DNA from: JAZKFT01 sp965246935
GTDB lineage: Bacteria; Bacteroidota; Bacteroidia; Chitinophagales; Chitinophagaceae
DNA length: 64,000 bases
NCBI GenBank assembly: GCA_965246935.1
Contig: CBDFGC010000008.1
Coordinates: 372,001 to 436,000 of the forward strand
Reading direction: 5' to 3'
Made by a program: the position numbers and the translations under genes. Positions within the stretch are counted from its first letter, which is position 1. Each line of letters starts with the position of its first letter. Under the pieces are notes generated by a model that worked only from the letters and a program-made list of their open reading frames with translations, had not been told where the DNA came from and searched no databases. Below are positions 8,300 to 17,266 of the stretch, one piece after another.

Positions 8300-9578
8300 T
8301 TATAATCCACCCGCAGGTTCAACTATTTTATCAGCCATCGGATTTTTGATACTTCCTACTGTTTTCTTTTCATCCTTAAAAGCAATCGCAAATAATAAGA
8401 ATACACCTGCTGCTATGGCGGATGGAATTAGCCAGATCATTTTATAATCAAAACTTCCGTTGCTCAGTTTATAGGCATCTGTTATCATGCCTGCAATCTT
8501 AAAACCGACCAGCATTCCAATACCATAGGTAGCCAGGGTAATAAGGCCCTGTGCTGCACTTTTATATTGTTCACCGGCTTTTGCGTTGGTATAAATCTGG
8601 CCGGATACAAAAAAGAAATCGTAACAAATGCCATGCAGCGCAATACCGATGAGAAGCATAAAGCTTAAATCCCCGGCATTGCCAAAAGCAAACAAAGCAT
8701 ACCGCACTTGCCCAGGCCAGCATCCCTACCAGTATGGTTTTCTTGAATCCGAACCTGGTAAAAAAAACAGGAAGCAGCAGCAGGAAAAGCACTTCGGATA
8801 TTTGCCCGATGGTCATTTTGCCGGTTGGGTTTGCCAGGCCGATATTAGATAAGAAAGGATGTGTATTCTGATAATAGAATGCGAGGGGAATACAAATAAG
8901 AATAGAAGCAACAAAGAAGATTGCAAAGTTTTTATCCCGTAGTAATTTCAGTGCATCCAACCCAAGGATCTGGCTGATGCTCACCTTTTCACCGGTGCTT
9001 TTTTTAGGGGGTGTTTTTGGCAGGGTAAAACTTAGTAAACCCAATACCAGCGACGCAATACCAGCCATCAAAAATGTGTTTTTCAAAAAACCTTTTGCGG
9101 TGTTTTCTGCCGAATCCCAATGGAAAAGGTAGCTGATTAACAGACCGGCTGCTATCCAGCCAATGGTTCCCCATACCCGGATACCGGAAAACTCTTTTTC
9201 AGGATTGGTCATTTGGTTGAACGACACAGAATTAACCAATGCCAGGGTGGGCATATACAAAATCATGTAGCCTAATACGTAGGGGTAAAATACCGTGATG
9301 TTATCGGAATGATACATCTGGTACATGAGGAATGCCCCAACAAGATGCAACCCGCCTAATATTTTTTCCGCATTAATATACCTGTCCGCAATAAGCCCAA
9401 TAATAAACGGTGCAATGATGGCGCCCCAGGACTGTGTGGAGAAAACACTTCCACTCTGGCCGCCGGAAGCCTTCAGGTTATCGGATAAAAAAGTACCGAG
9501 CGTTACAAACCAGGAACCCCAGATAAAAAATTCCAGGAACATCATGGCCGAAAGCTGAACACGGATAGTTGATTTCAT
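8300..9578 (-). pseudogene. Nucleoside:H+ symporter (NHS) family MFS permease, frameshifted
   Basis: A 12-TM permease of the NupG/XapB-like NHS family (start MKSTIRVQLSAMMFLEFFIW at 9578; GIRVWGTIGWIAAGLL in the middle). The frame runs from 9578 to about 8708 and then breaks: the continuation AVRYALFAFGNAGDLSFMLL is found in a different frame, open from 8707 to the stop at 8300. Removing one base near 8708 joins the two into a protein of the usual length (about 425 residues). This is either a sequencing/assembly indel or a recent inactivating mutation; no homopolymer is present at the break. It heads the minus-strand sugar-oxidation run and would import a sugar or nucleoside product. Confidence 0.82.
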
Positions 9579-9711
9579 AGGCAGGTAAATAGTACAATCA
9601 TTTGTTTTCCAAAAGCAACTTTAAAAAATAAATGTAATGGTTTTCAGTATAGTTTTAAATGATTAAAATATTTTCAGCCTTTCAATTACTATATCAAACG
9701 TTTGCAGAGCC

Positions 9712-10860
9712 ATGGCAAAACTAAAAATGGGTATGATTGGTGGCGGGCCTGGTGCATTTATCGGCGCCATCCACCGCATAGCAGCCGGTATGGACGGCGA
9801 AATAGAACTGGTTTGCGGGGCCTTTAGCAGCGATGCCGGAAAATCGAAACAAATGGGAACGCAACTGAAGGTAGCTGCCAGCAGAACCTATGCCTCCTAC
9901 GCCGAAATGATTGCACAGGAAGCAAAATTGCCGGAGGAGGAGCGAATGGATTTTGTAAGCATCGTTACGCCCAATCATTTACATTTTGAACCGGCTAAGC
10001 TGGCGCTGGAAAATGGATTTCATGTGGTGCTGGATAAGCCTATGACGTTTGACCTGGCGGAGGCCAAACAGCTACAAGAAGTGGCTGAAAAGAGCGGAAA
10101 GCTGTTTTGCCTGACGCATACCTATACCGGCTACCCTATGGTAAAAGAAGCCAAACAGCAATTGGGTAGCGGCAAGTTTGGAAAAATAAGAAAAGTATAT
10201 GTGGAGTACCCGCAGGGTTGGCTGAGTACTTCGCTGGAAGATACCGCCAATAAACAAGCCGGCTGGCGCACCGACCCTACCAAGAGCGGCATTGCCGGGG
10301 CCATGGGCGATATTGGAACGCATGCATTTAATTTAGCCGAATATGTAACAGGATTACAAGTAAAGGCCATTTGTGCCGACGTAAACACTGTGGTGGAAGG
10401 CCGGAAACTGGATGATGACGGGGCCGCCCTTTTGAAATTTGATAACGGGGCAAGCGGCACGCTGATGGCCACACAGGTAGCAGCCGGGGAGGAAAACAAT
10501 GTAAAAATAAGGGTGTATGGAGAGCAGGGCGGCATTGAATGGCAGCAGGAAGACGCCAACACGTTATTGGTAAAATGGCTGGATAAACCTGTTGAAGTAT
10601 GGCGGGCGGGTACCGGTTATCTGAGTTCATTGGCGAAGCATAATTGCCGTACACCGGGCGGCCATCCCGAAGGTTACCTGGAAGCATTTGCCAACCACTA
10701 CCGCAATTTTGCATTGTGTGTACAGGCACAAAAGAGGGGTGAGCAGCCGGCGGCAGAATGGCTTGATTTCCCGGGCATAGAAGCAGGAGTAAGGGGAATG
10801 TTGTTTATTGAAAAAGTAATTGAAAGTGGAAAGAGTGATGAGAAATGGGTAGCTTTTTAA
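9712..10860 (+). CDS. Gfo/Idh/MocA family oxidoreductase
   Basis: A 382-residue NAD(P)-dependent sugar oxidoreductase. The N-terminal Rossmann fold shows GMIGGGPGAFIGAIHR near residues 6-21, the SIVTPNHLHFEPAKLALENG strand-helix, and the catalytic VVLDKPMT (EKP-type motif) around residue 105. The C-terminal domain carries GDIGTHAFNLAEYVTG with the conserved His. Cytosolic, no signal peptide. It is transcribed divergently from the permease gene (133-base spacer) and is followed by another epimerase gene. Probably reduces or oxidises a keto-sugar from the adjoining pathway. Confidence 0.9.
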   Translation: MAKLKMGMIGGGPGAFIGAIHRIAAGMDGEIELVCGAFSSDAGKSKQMGTQLKVAASRTYASYAEMIAQEAKLPEEERMDFVSIVTPNHLHFEPAKLALENGFHVVLDKPMTFDLAEAKQLQEVAEKSGKLFCLTHTYTGYPMVKEAKQQLGSGKFGKIRKVYVEYPQGWLSTSLEDTANKQAGWRTDPTKSGIAGAMGDIGTHAFNLAEYVTGLQVKAICADVNTVVEGRKLDDDGAALLKFDNGASGTLMATQVAAGEENNVKIRVYGEQGGIEWQQEDANTLLVKWLDKPVEVWRAGTGYLSSLAKHNCRTPGGHPEGYLEAFANHYRNFALCVQAQKRGEQPAAEWLDFPGIEAGVRGMLFIEKVIESGKSDEKWVAF

Positions 10861-10880
10861 TTACAATGGGTTGAGAGCCG

Positions 10881-11060
10881 TTGCAATGCATGAATACAAC
10901 GGATTAAAATCCGTTGCTACAAAATGGGTCGTGCCTACGGCACTTTGAGGGTGGGGAATAACGTGTAGTGCCGTAGGCACGATTCATATTGTAGCGCAGG
11001 GTTTTAACCCTGGGAACCGTAGGCACGATTCATATTGTAGCGCAGGGTTTTAACCCTGGG
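10881..11060. repeat. Array of palindromic repeats with a 44-bp tandem duplication
   Basis: Contains AACGGATTAAAATCCGTT, a 16-bp perfect inverted repeat (10929-10944 with 10967-10982: TCGTGCCTACGGCACT and its complement) and two near-contiguous copies of a 44-bp unit (10971-11014 and 11017-11060) that begin CCGTAGGCACGATTC and end in the palindrome CAGGGTTTTAACCCTG. Located between two co-oriented genes. Confidence 0.8.
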
Positions 11061-11115
11061 CCCTTGTTTGGAAACGGATGCACGGCAATGAACCAATAAA
11101 TAAAATTTTACATAT

Positions 11116-12171
11116 ATGACCACCATCAAAGGCCCTGGTATTTTCCTTGCCCAGTTTATGGGAGATGCCGAACCCTTTAATAATTTAAAATCCATATGCG
11201 AATGGGCGGCTGCACTGGGTTACAAAGCCGTGCAGATACCCACCTGGGAAAGCCGCCTGATAGATTTGCAACAAGCCGCCGAAAGCAAAACCTACGCAGA
11301 CGAAATAAAAGGGATTGTGCAGGATTGCGGACTGCAGATTTCCGAGTTGGCTACCCATTTACAGGGTCAGTTGGTTGCTGTGCACCCGGCATACGATAGC
11401 TTGTTCGATGCCTTTGCGCCGGAAGCGTTGAAAGGCAATCCGAAAGCCCGGAACGAATGGGCCATCCAACAGGTAAAGTATGGCGCCAAAGCTTCTCAAA
11501 ATCTGGGCCTGACGGCTCACCCTACTTTCAGCGGATCGTTGCTTTGGCATACCTTCCACCCCTGGCCGCAGCGGCCTGCCGGGCTGGTAGAAGAAGGCTT
11601 TAAGGAATTGGGGAAACGGTGGCTGCCCATCCTGAATTATTTTGACGAATGCGGTGTGGATGCCTGCTATGAAATTCATCCCGGCGAAGATTTGTTTGAT
11701 GGCGAAACGTATGAACGGTTTTTACGGGAAGTAAATAATCATCCCCGTGCCTGCCTGCTGTACGACCCCTCGCATTTTGTGCTGCAGCAGTTGGACTACA
11801 TTCAGTACATTGATTTTTATCACGAACGGATTAAAGCCTTTCATGTAAAAGATGCCGAGTTTAACCCTACCGGCAGGCAAGGTACTTTTGGCGGCTACCA
11901 AAGTTGGGCCAACCGGGCTGGCCGCTATCGTTCGCCGGGCGACGGCCAGGTTGATTTTAAAAAGATTTTCAGCAAGCTTACGCAGTACGATTATGCCGGC
12001 TGGGCAGTGATGGAATGGGAGTGCTGTATTAAGCATCCGGAAGATGGCGCCAGAGAAGGCGCCGCATTCATCAACGATCATATTATAAGGGTAACAGAAA
12101 AAGCGTTTGACGATTTTGCTGCCGGCGAGGTAAGCGAACAAAACAACCGGTCCTTATTAGGGCTGAACTAA
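11116..12171 (+). CDS. Cytosolic sugar phosphate isomerase/epimerase
   Basis: A 351-residue TIM-barrel protein of the xylose-isomerase-like superfamily without a signal peptide. Candidate metal ligands are in CYEIHPGEDLFDG (Glu and His), CLLYDPSHFVLQQ (Asp and His), FHVKDAEF (His, Asp) and AVMEWECC (Glu). It lies 255 bases after the Gfo/Idh/MocA gene, the gap being filled by a palindromic array, and 41 bases before the cytochrome c gene. Gfo/Idh plus epimerase pairs are typical of inositol and keto-sugar catabolism. Exact substrate unknown. Confidence 0.88.
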   Translation: MTTIKGPGIFLAQFMGDAEPFNNLKSICEWAAALGYKAVQIPTWESRLIDLQQAAESKTYADEIKGIVQDCGLQISELATHLQGQLVAVHPAYDSLFDAFAPEALKGNPKARNEWAIQQVKYGAKASQNLGLTAHPTFSGSLLWHTFHPWPQRPAGLVEEGFKELGKRWLPILNYFDECGVDACYEIHPGEDLFDGETYERFLREVNNHPRACLLYDPSHFVLQQLDYIQYIDFYHERIKAFHVKDAEFNPTGRQGTFGGYQSWANRAGRYRSPGDGQVDFKKIFSKLTQYDYAGWAVMEWECCIKHPEDGAREGAAFINDHIIRVTEKAFDDFAAGEVSEQNNRSLLGLN

Positions 12172-12212
12172 AATTAAAATTCATTGTACACTTTAAACAA
12201 AAAATCAGCAAT

Positions 12213-12614
12213 ATGAAAATGTTATTTATTCCCGTTTTTTTAGTAGCGCTGTTAACCGCCTGTGGTGGCGGTGGCGGGACCAAGCAGGAAATAAAAACAA
12301 CGGCGGATAGCGGAGAGAAAAAAACAGCGCCTGATATGTCTAACAACCCGGATTATAAAGCAGGGCTGGCACTGATTTCCAATAGTGACTGCTTTACCTG
12401 CCATAAAATTGAAGACAAACTGGTTGGCCCGGCTTACCGGGAGGTAGCCAACAAATATGCCACTGCAGGCGATACGGCTGTACAGTACCTGGCAGGCAAA
12501 ATAATTAAGGGTGGAAATGGCGTATGGGGCGAAGTAATGATGACGCCGCATCCTACCGTATCGAAACCGGATGCCGAAGCCATGGCAAAATATGTTTTAC
12601 TCTTAAAAAACTAA
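12213..12614 (+). CDS. Class I c-type cytochrome, lipoprotein
   Basis: A 133-residue lipoprotein (hydrophobic segment ending LLTAC, then a Gly-rich stretch) with one haem-binding site CFTCH at about residue 63 and a distal axial Met in EVMMTPHPTVSK. The YKAGLALISNSDCFTCH and KLVGPAYREVANKY motifs are typical of small cytochromes that accept electrons from GMC/gluconate-type dehydrogenases. It is the last gene of the plus-strand arm and is the likely electron acceptor for the flavoprotein at 5277-6956. Confidence 0.9.
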   Translation: MKMLFIPVFLVALLTACGGGGGTKQEIKTTADSGEKKTAPDMSNNPDYKAGLALISNSDCFTCHKIEDKLVGPAYREVANKYATAGDTAVQYLAGKIIKGGNGVWGEVMMTPHPTVSKPDAEAMAKYVLLLKN

Positions 12615-12783
12615 TAACCGTGTTTAAATTTCTGGCAGCGATGGTATGCACTGCAACATTGGCTTGCAACGGAATTTTTTAAGCTAAAACGCAGCACAAA
12701 TAATAAAGCTTTTTAAATTGTGTGTCTTTTCAGTTTAATTTTGGACGCTATTGCGTAATTTTTTTATGAGTGTACATTATCGG

Positions 12784-12820
12784 AGAGCAGAAATATAAAA
12801 AATTTTTATATTTCTGCTCT
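12784..12820. repeat. Perfect 37-bp AT-rich palindrome
   Basis: Arms of 18 bases (AGAGCAGAAATATAAAAA and its complement) around a single central A. Too AT-rich for a typical terminator and lacking a separate T-run. It marks the left side of a lower-GC accessory stretch and lies 36 bases before the orphan gene at 12856. Confidence 0.7.
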
Positions 12821-12855
12821 CATTAGGCCGTTATGGGCAACCCGTTTGACAATCT

Positions 12856-13404
12856 ATGCAATCGACAAATCCCAAAGACATACTGCAGACATTGCATTTA
12901 ATTCGGGCAGGACTTGCAAGCGGGCTTTTGCCAAAAGAGGAAGCGATTGATTGGGCTGACAAAATAATTACTAAAGATGAGCAGCCTGATATTTTCTTTA
13001 TAGACTTGGCTTTATCAAGTTCAAAAAGTAAGAATGACATTATCCATTATTTCAATAAATATCTACACTTCGAAAATCCAGCCATTCAAGGGCGGCCTTT
13101 ACTTGGACTTTTATACAAACAATTTTCAAGCGGACAATTGACACTTGAACAAACTGTTAGGCAACTTTTCAGGCTAAAATTTGAAGCCGTTTTTACTGAA
13201 ACAGAAGAAAGCTACATTTATTCAATTGACGACTATTTTGACTGTGCAAAACACAATATTTATGGAACACTTGAAGACGCTTACGCTCAAGTTGACAAGT
13301 TCCTGAGTTTTTACAAGGACTATTGTCTTGACAACGCTGAACAATGGCAGGACTTAGATTTGAGAGTTGAAAACAAACTTGACCAAGGCACCAACTTTAG
13401 ATAG
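12856..13404 (+). CDS. Hypothetical protein, 182 aa, accessory
   Basis: Not recognised. A soluble protein without a signal peptide, with an acidic, Phe/Tyr/Asp-rich composition. It has an N-terminal helical part (ILQTLHLIRAGLASGLLPKE) and a second half rich in aromatic residues (YIYSIDDYFDCAKHNIYG, FLSFYKDYCLDNAEQWQDL). The size and composition resemble small immunity-type or SMI1-like accessory proteins, but no signature was confirmed. It is visibly more AT-rich than the sugar cluster before it and stands alone between a 37-bp palindrome and a gene-free stretch, suggesting horizontal acquisition. Confidence 0.6.
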   Translation: MQSTNPKDILQTLHLIRAGLASGLLPKEEAIDWADKIITKDEQPDIFFIDLALSSSKSKNDIIHYFNKYLHFENPAIQGRPLLGLLYKQFSSGQLTLEQTVRQLFRLKFEAVFTETEESYIYSIDDYFDCAKHNIYGTLEDAYAQVDKFLSFYKDYCLDNAEQWQDLDLRVENKLDQGTNFR

Positions 13405-13772
13405 GAACAAGAAAGAATAGCACAAGCAACGGTACAAAAGTGAATAAACTTTGGTGGAAATTTTGGTGACACAAGCAGGCTGACATTGAAGGGCATGCCT
13501 GCAACAGGCGGTTTAGCTTCGCTGAGAATAGTTGGTAATAGGGCGGGGCGACGAATATATTCTCAACTTTTTGTTAGCTATTCGGATTCAGTGCCAGCAG
13601 ACGAATGATGCCAGGCTATAGTTTCTTACCATCAACAATTTTAACTTTATTCAGCAGCAGTTACGGGCTAACGATTTTCAAACACCTCACCATCGGCAAT
13701 ATTTGTTCATTATCGGTAATGGCAAAATAGCCAACTTCACTAAAGTCAGCGAAGCGACTGGTAACTATTACA
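13405..13772. other. Gene-free stretch with imperfect inverted repeat
   Basis: No open frame of note. TGAGAATA (near 13520) and TATTCTCA (near 13557) form an inverted repeat around a G-rich core (GGGCGGGGCGAC), followed by TTTTTGTTAGCTATTCGG. A GTTATGGGCA-like motif lies in front of the preceding gene. Integron-like attC sites were considered but do not fit the consensus. Confidence 0.35.
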
Positions 13773-14336
13773 ATGGAAGAATTTATAACATTCATAAAAA
13801 CCATCATCGGGATAGATGATTTGGATTTACAACTTGTACTTTCCAAATGTACCGAAAGGCAAATTCCCAAAGGAAAGCTGATTCTCAAGAAAGGACAAAT
13901 TGCGAATCAGTATTTTTTTATTGTAGCAGGTGGTGTTCGTTTTTTTTATGAAGCGAACGACCAGGAAAATACAACCTGGGTAGTGTTTAAAAATGAATTT
14001 TTCACCGAGATTTCAAGCCTCAATCCACAGAAGCCATCACGGTTTAATATTGAAGCCATAGAAGATACCGAACTGGTTGTGATTGATAAAAAAGATATGG
14101 ACTTTTTATACGGACATATCGCCGTTTGGGAAGCGTTTGGCAGAAAAATATGGGAGGCGATGTCAGTGAGAATGATAGACCAGATTCTAAACTTTCAAAC
14201 CTTGTCAGCCGAAGAACGGTACCTGGAATTTATGAACAATTCCGAGTTCATGCAAAAGGTTCCTGTCAAGCAATTAGCTGCCGTTCTTGGCATTACACCC
14301 AATGCACTAAGCCGGATCAGGAAGAACATCCGCTAA
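13773..14336 (+). CDS. Crp/Fnr family transcriptional regulator
   Basis: A 187-residue regulator with an N-terminal cyclic-nucleotide-binding-like beta-roll (PKGKLILKKGQIANQYFFIVAGGVRFF, residues about 33-60) and a C-terminal helix-turn-helix (VPVKQLAAVLGITPNALSRIRKNI, residues about 163-186). The effector-binding phosphate cassette is not canonical, as in many Bacteroidota Crp-like proteins of unknown ligand. It lies 65 bases upstream of an alpha/beta hydrolase and an NmrA-like reductase on the same strand; such regulator-enzyme sets often respond to xenobiotic or oxidative stress. Control of the neighbours is inferred. Confidence 0.88.
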   Translation: MEEFITFIKTIIGIDDLDLQLVLSKCTERQIPKGKLILKKGQIANQYFFIVAGGVRFFYEANDQENTTWVVFKNEFFTEISSLNPQKPSRFNIEAIEDTELVVIDKKDMDFLYGHIAVWEAFGRKIWEAMSVRMIDQILNFQTLSAEERYLEFMNNSEFMQKVPVKQLAAVLGITPNALSRIRKNIR

Positions 14337-14401
14337 TATTCATTATCTACCTTTTGGTAGTTTTAGCCCTTCGGAAGCATTCTACTTTTGTGTCATTATA
14401 A

Positions 14402-15343
14402 ATGATGACTCAAATGAAAGACAATACAGCAGTACCTCAGAACAGTTATTCTGACGAAGAATTAATCAAAAAATTCCCTGGTTTTACCAATCAGTATGCA
14501 ACCGTTAACGGGGTAAAATTACATTATGTAGAAGGCGGTAGCGGTATGCCTTTAGTTTGCTTGCCAGGCTGGCCGCAAACCTGGTATTCATACCATCCTG
14601 TTGCAACGGAGCTTGCAAAAACATACCGGGTAATCATCGTTGATATAAGAGGTATGGGCAGTTCGGAAACACCCGAATCAGGCTACGATAAAAAAACAAT
14701 GGCAACGGATGTTCTGGAACTTGTACAGAAGCTTGGATTCACCAAAGTTCATATCATGGGTCATGATATTGGCGGCATGGTAGCCATGAGTTTTGCTTTT
14801 AATTATCCTGAATTTACAGAAAAGCTGATCGTTGCAGACGGTTCGCACCCAACTGAAGGAATGATGCAAATGCCATTGATGCCTGCTGCGGGTACATTTA
14901 ATGAAAAAATGGATGCCAACAGGCCTTACGCCTGGTGGATGGGATTTAACCAGGTAAAAGGGTTGCCGGAAAAAATATTAGAAGGACGCTTCCAATACCT
15001 GCTGGATTGGCTCTTTCACTACGTGATGATTGATGATAGTAAAATGACTTCATTTGAAAGAGCCGTCTATGCTTCTGTTTATAACGAAGCAGAGCGTATC
15101 AGGGCTTCTAATGCCTGGTATCAAACGTTTACGCAGGATATCGAAGATGCAAAAATTTATCAGCAACTTACCATGCCTGTGTTAGGGATTGGCAGTTATA
15201 TCAGTTATAACTACCTGAAAATGGGATTGCCATATGTAGCAAAAAATGTAAACGTAACAGGAATTTTAGATAGCGGGCATTACTTATACGAGGAACAACC
15301 GGAACAGGTGCTCCATGCCGTTGCAAACTTCCTGGCAAAATAG
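14402..15343 (+). CDS. Alpha/beta hydrolase, epoxide-hydrolase-like
   Basis: A 313-residue hydrolase. It shows the oxyanion motif CLPGWPQTWYSY (HGxP-like with Leu-Pro in place of His-Gly), the nucleophile elbow GHDIGGMVA with Asp as nucleophile at about residue 123, and a C-terminal catalytic His in DSGHYLYEEQPEQV. Asp nucleophile plus GWPQ places it with epoxide hydrolases and haloalkane dehalogenases rather than esterases. No signal peptide. The gene starts ATGATGACTCAAATG, so the exact start may be 14402, 14405 or 14414. It is 30 bases from the following NmrA-like gene. Confidence 0.85.
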   Translation: MMTQMKDNTAVPQNSYSDEELIKKFPGFTNQYATVNGVKLHYVEGGSGMPLVCLPGWPQTWYSYHPVATELAKTYRVIIVDIRGMGSSETPESGYDKKTMATDVLELVQKLGFTKVHIMGHDIGGMVAMSFAFNYPEFTEKLIVADGSHPTEGMMQMPLMPAAGTFNEKMDANRPYAWWMGFNQVKGLPEKILEGRFQYLLDWLFHYVMIDDSKMTSFERAVYASVYNEAERIRASNAWYQTFTQDIEDAKIYQQLTMPVLGIGSYISYNYLKMGLPYVAKNVNVTGILDSGHYLYEEQPEQVLHAVANFLAK

Positions 15344-15373
15344 ATAAATTAAAAAGCAATTAAAAATTTAGAA

Positions 15374-16270
15374 ATGAAAAAAGCAATTTTAGTAGCCGGT
15401 GCTACCGGCAATTTAGGAAACAGGATCTGCAGGGAATTAGTGAAAAGAGGTGCAGCAGTAAGCGCCATCGTTCGAACTGCTACCGACCCTGAAAAAATAA
15501 AAGTTCTTGAAAAAATGGGTGTTAAGGTTCTCGAAGTGGATGTAAACAACATTGATGACATTGCAAAAGCATGTACAGGTATAGATTGCGTGGTGTCGGC
15601 GCTGGCAGGTTTGGGCGATGTAATTGTTGATTTACAAAAAAGGATTTTGGATGGTGCTATAAAAGCCGGCGTTTCAAGATTTATTCCCTCCGACTTTTGC
15701 TCGGATTACAATGATTTGGTTCCGGGTGAAAACAGGAATTTTGATTTAAGAAGAGAATTTAAAGCGTATCTGGACAGCACTTCCATACAAGCCTCTTCTG
15801 TTTTCAATGGAGCTTTTGCCGACATATTGAAATATAATACACCGGCTTTAAATGTAAAGGACAAGAGTATTGGTTACTGGGGCGAAAAAAAGGACTGGAA
15901 ATTAGATTTCACTACCATGGATGATACCGCTGCCTTTGCAGCCGAAGTGGCTTTGGACGATAACGCACCAAGAGATTTGCAGATTGCAAGTTTCCAGATT
16001 AGCCCCAATAGGATATGGGCTGATGTGAAAGAAGTAACAGGTCAGGAATTTAAAATCTATCAGCTATCAAGTCTTGAAGACTTTGCACAATTTATAAAAA
16101 AACAAAGAGCTGAAAACCCGGCGGGAGAAAATGAGTTGTATGCAAAATGGCAGCAAAGCCAGTATATGTATTCGATGTTTTCAACGCAACACCGGCAATT
16201 GTCTAATGAACGTTATAAAAACCTTACCTGGACAACAGGTTTGGCGTATATAAAGTCCTTCGTAAAATAA
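15374..16270 (+). CDS. NmrA-like NAD(P)-binding reductase
   Basis: A 298-residue atypical short-chain dehydrogenase of the NmrA / isoflavone-reductase type. N-terminal AILVAGATGNLGNRICRELV is the GxxGxxG cofactor motif; VRTATDP follows, suggesting NADPH preference; SRFIPSDFCSDYNDL is the family motif after the fifth strand. No signal peptide. It follows the alpha/beta hydrolase by 30 bases and is probably cotranscribed. In this family substrates are aromatic alcohols or ketones, or the protein acts as a redox sensor; no choice can be made here. Confidence 0.87.
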   Translation: MKKAILVAGATGNLGNRICRELVKRGAAVSAIVRTATDPEKIKVLEKMGVKVLEVDVNNIDDIAKACTGIDCVVSALAGLGDVIVDLQKRILDGAIKAGVSRFIPSDFCSDYNDLVPGENRNFDLRREFKAYLDSTSIQASSVFNGAFADILKYNTPALNVKDKSIGYWGEKKDWKLDFTTMDDTAAFAAEVALDDNAPRDLQIASFQISPNRIWADVKEVTGQEFKIYQLSSLEDFAQFIKKQRAENPAGENELYAKWQQSQYMYSMFSTQHRQLSNERYKNLTWTTGLAYIKSFVK

Positions 16271-16447
16271 AAATAACTATGAAGAGCCTAATACAAATCA
16301 GGGACTTTCCCTTTTACCAGGATAATTATGGCAAGGTCATTTTACAATGGACAAACCCAGCCTGTGCTGCACTTTGTAGAAGCCTTTCAAGCATCCGATT
16401 GCGATTTGCAAGAAGTGGCTTCATTTTTTTCCATGTTACTTGTCTGT

Positions 16448-17260
16448 TCATCGTATAACCGTCACCCGCAGGAAAGTGGCAGGAATGGAAGTAGTGTTAT
16501 TGTCGGTGCTTTGGTTTTTACTGGTAAACAAGTCTTCTAATTCACGCTGTAACTCCGAAGCCTTACCATTCTTTTCAGCGGCTTCAAAAGCATTCATAGT
16601 GGGGCCGTAGTAGTTTTTAAATCTGTCCAGAAATGCTGATGGAGCAAAGGGTGTATTAAATATAAACGTATCCCTGATGAAGGATATATTTTCTTTTGCC
16701 ACGCCGACACTGGTAAATCTTTCTATCACATTGCTTTCTACACCCCACAACATCGGACTAATGAAACCTTCCGGTGGCGGTGGCGTGTAGGCAGCGCTGA
16801 TCTTTAATATCTGTGCTACAAGCGTAGGATCTCCCGGTATCCAGTTACCCATTATGATCCTTCCACCCGGCCGGGTAACACGAACCATCTCCCGGGCTAC
16901 ATCAAATGGTCTGGGTGCGAACATGGCGCCAAAAATACTTACCACCAAATCAAAAGAAGCATCCTTCAGTTCATGCAAATCGGTTGCATCGCCTTCCTGA
17001 AAAGTACAATTGCTAATCCCTTCCGCTTTTACCCGTTTGTTTCCTGCTTCCACCAAATTGGTTGCAATGTCAACACCAGTGACATGAGCTCCGAGTTGTG
17101 CTTCCGGTATGGCGGTAGTGCCATCGCCGCAACCAAGATCAAGAACAGCAAGACCTTCCGTAATTCCAAGTTTGGCAACCAGCGCCGCACCACTTTCCCG
17201 CATGGTTTCGGCGAGCTTGGTGAAGTCGCCTTTTTCCCATAATGCTTTATTCGGATTCAT
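16448..17260 (-). CDS. Class I SAM-dependent methyltransferase
   Basis: A 270-residue methyltransferase. Motif I is VLDLGCGDGTTAIPEAQLGAH at about residue 40, followed by VTGVDIATNLVEAG (motif II acidic residue), EGDATDLHE and SFDLVVSIFGAMF. The overall pattern (APRPFDVAREMVRVTRPGGR) is that of the ubiquinone/sterol-like Methyltransf_11 group. The start ATG at 17260 lies only 6 bases from the 6-bp target duplication of the ISNCY element (17267-17272), so the original promoter has almost certainly been displaced and expression now depends on the insertion sequence. Confidence 0.85.
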   Translation of the reverse strand: MNPNKALWEKGDFTKLAETMRESGAALVAKLGITEGLAVLDLGCGDGTTAIPEAQLGAHVTGVDIATNLVEAGNKRVKAEGISNCTFQEGDATDLHELKDASFDLVVSIFGAMFAPRPFDVAREMVRVTRPGGRIIMGNWIPGDPTLVAQILKISAAYTPPPPEGFISPMLWGVESNVIERFTSVGVAKENISFIRDTFIFNTPFAPSAFLDRFKNYYGPTMNAFEAAEKNGKASELQRELEDLFTSKNQSTDNNTTSIPATFLRVTVIR

Positions 17261-17266
17261 GTTTTT

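Noticed and set aside
13540..13600. Possible integron attC-like site (GTTAGCT, and GTTATGGGCA near 12831)
   Set aside because: Neither matches the GTTRRRY / RYYYAAC core pair, and no integrase gene is present.
16280..16460. Short open frame after the NmrA-like gene (starting ATGAAGAGCCTAATAC)
   Set aside because: No family resemblance, overlaps the end of the opposite methyltransferase gene and lacks a start context; probably non-coding.
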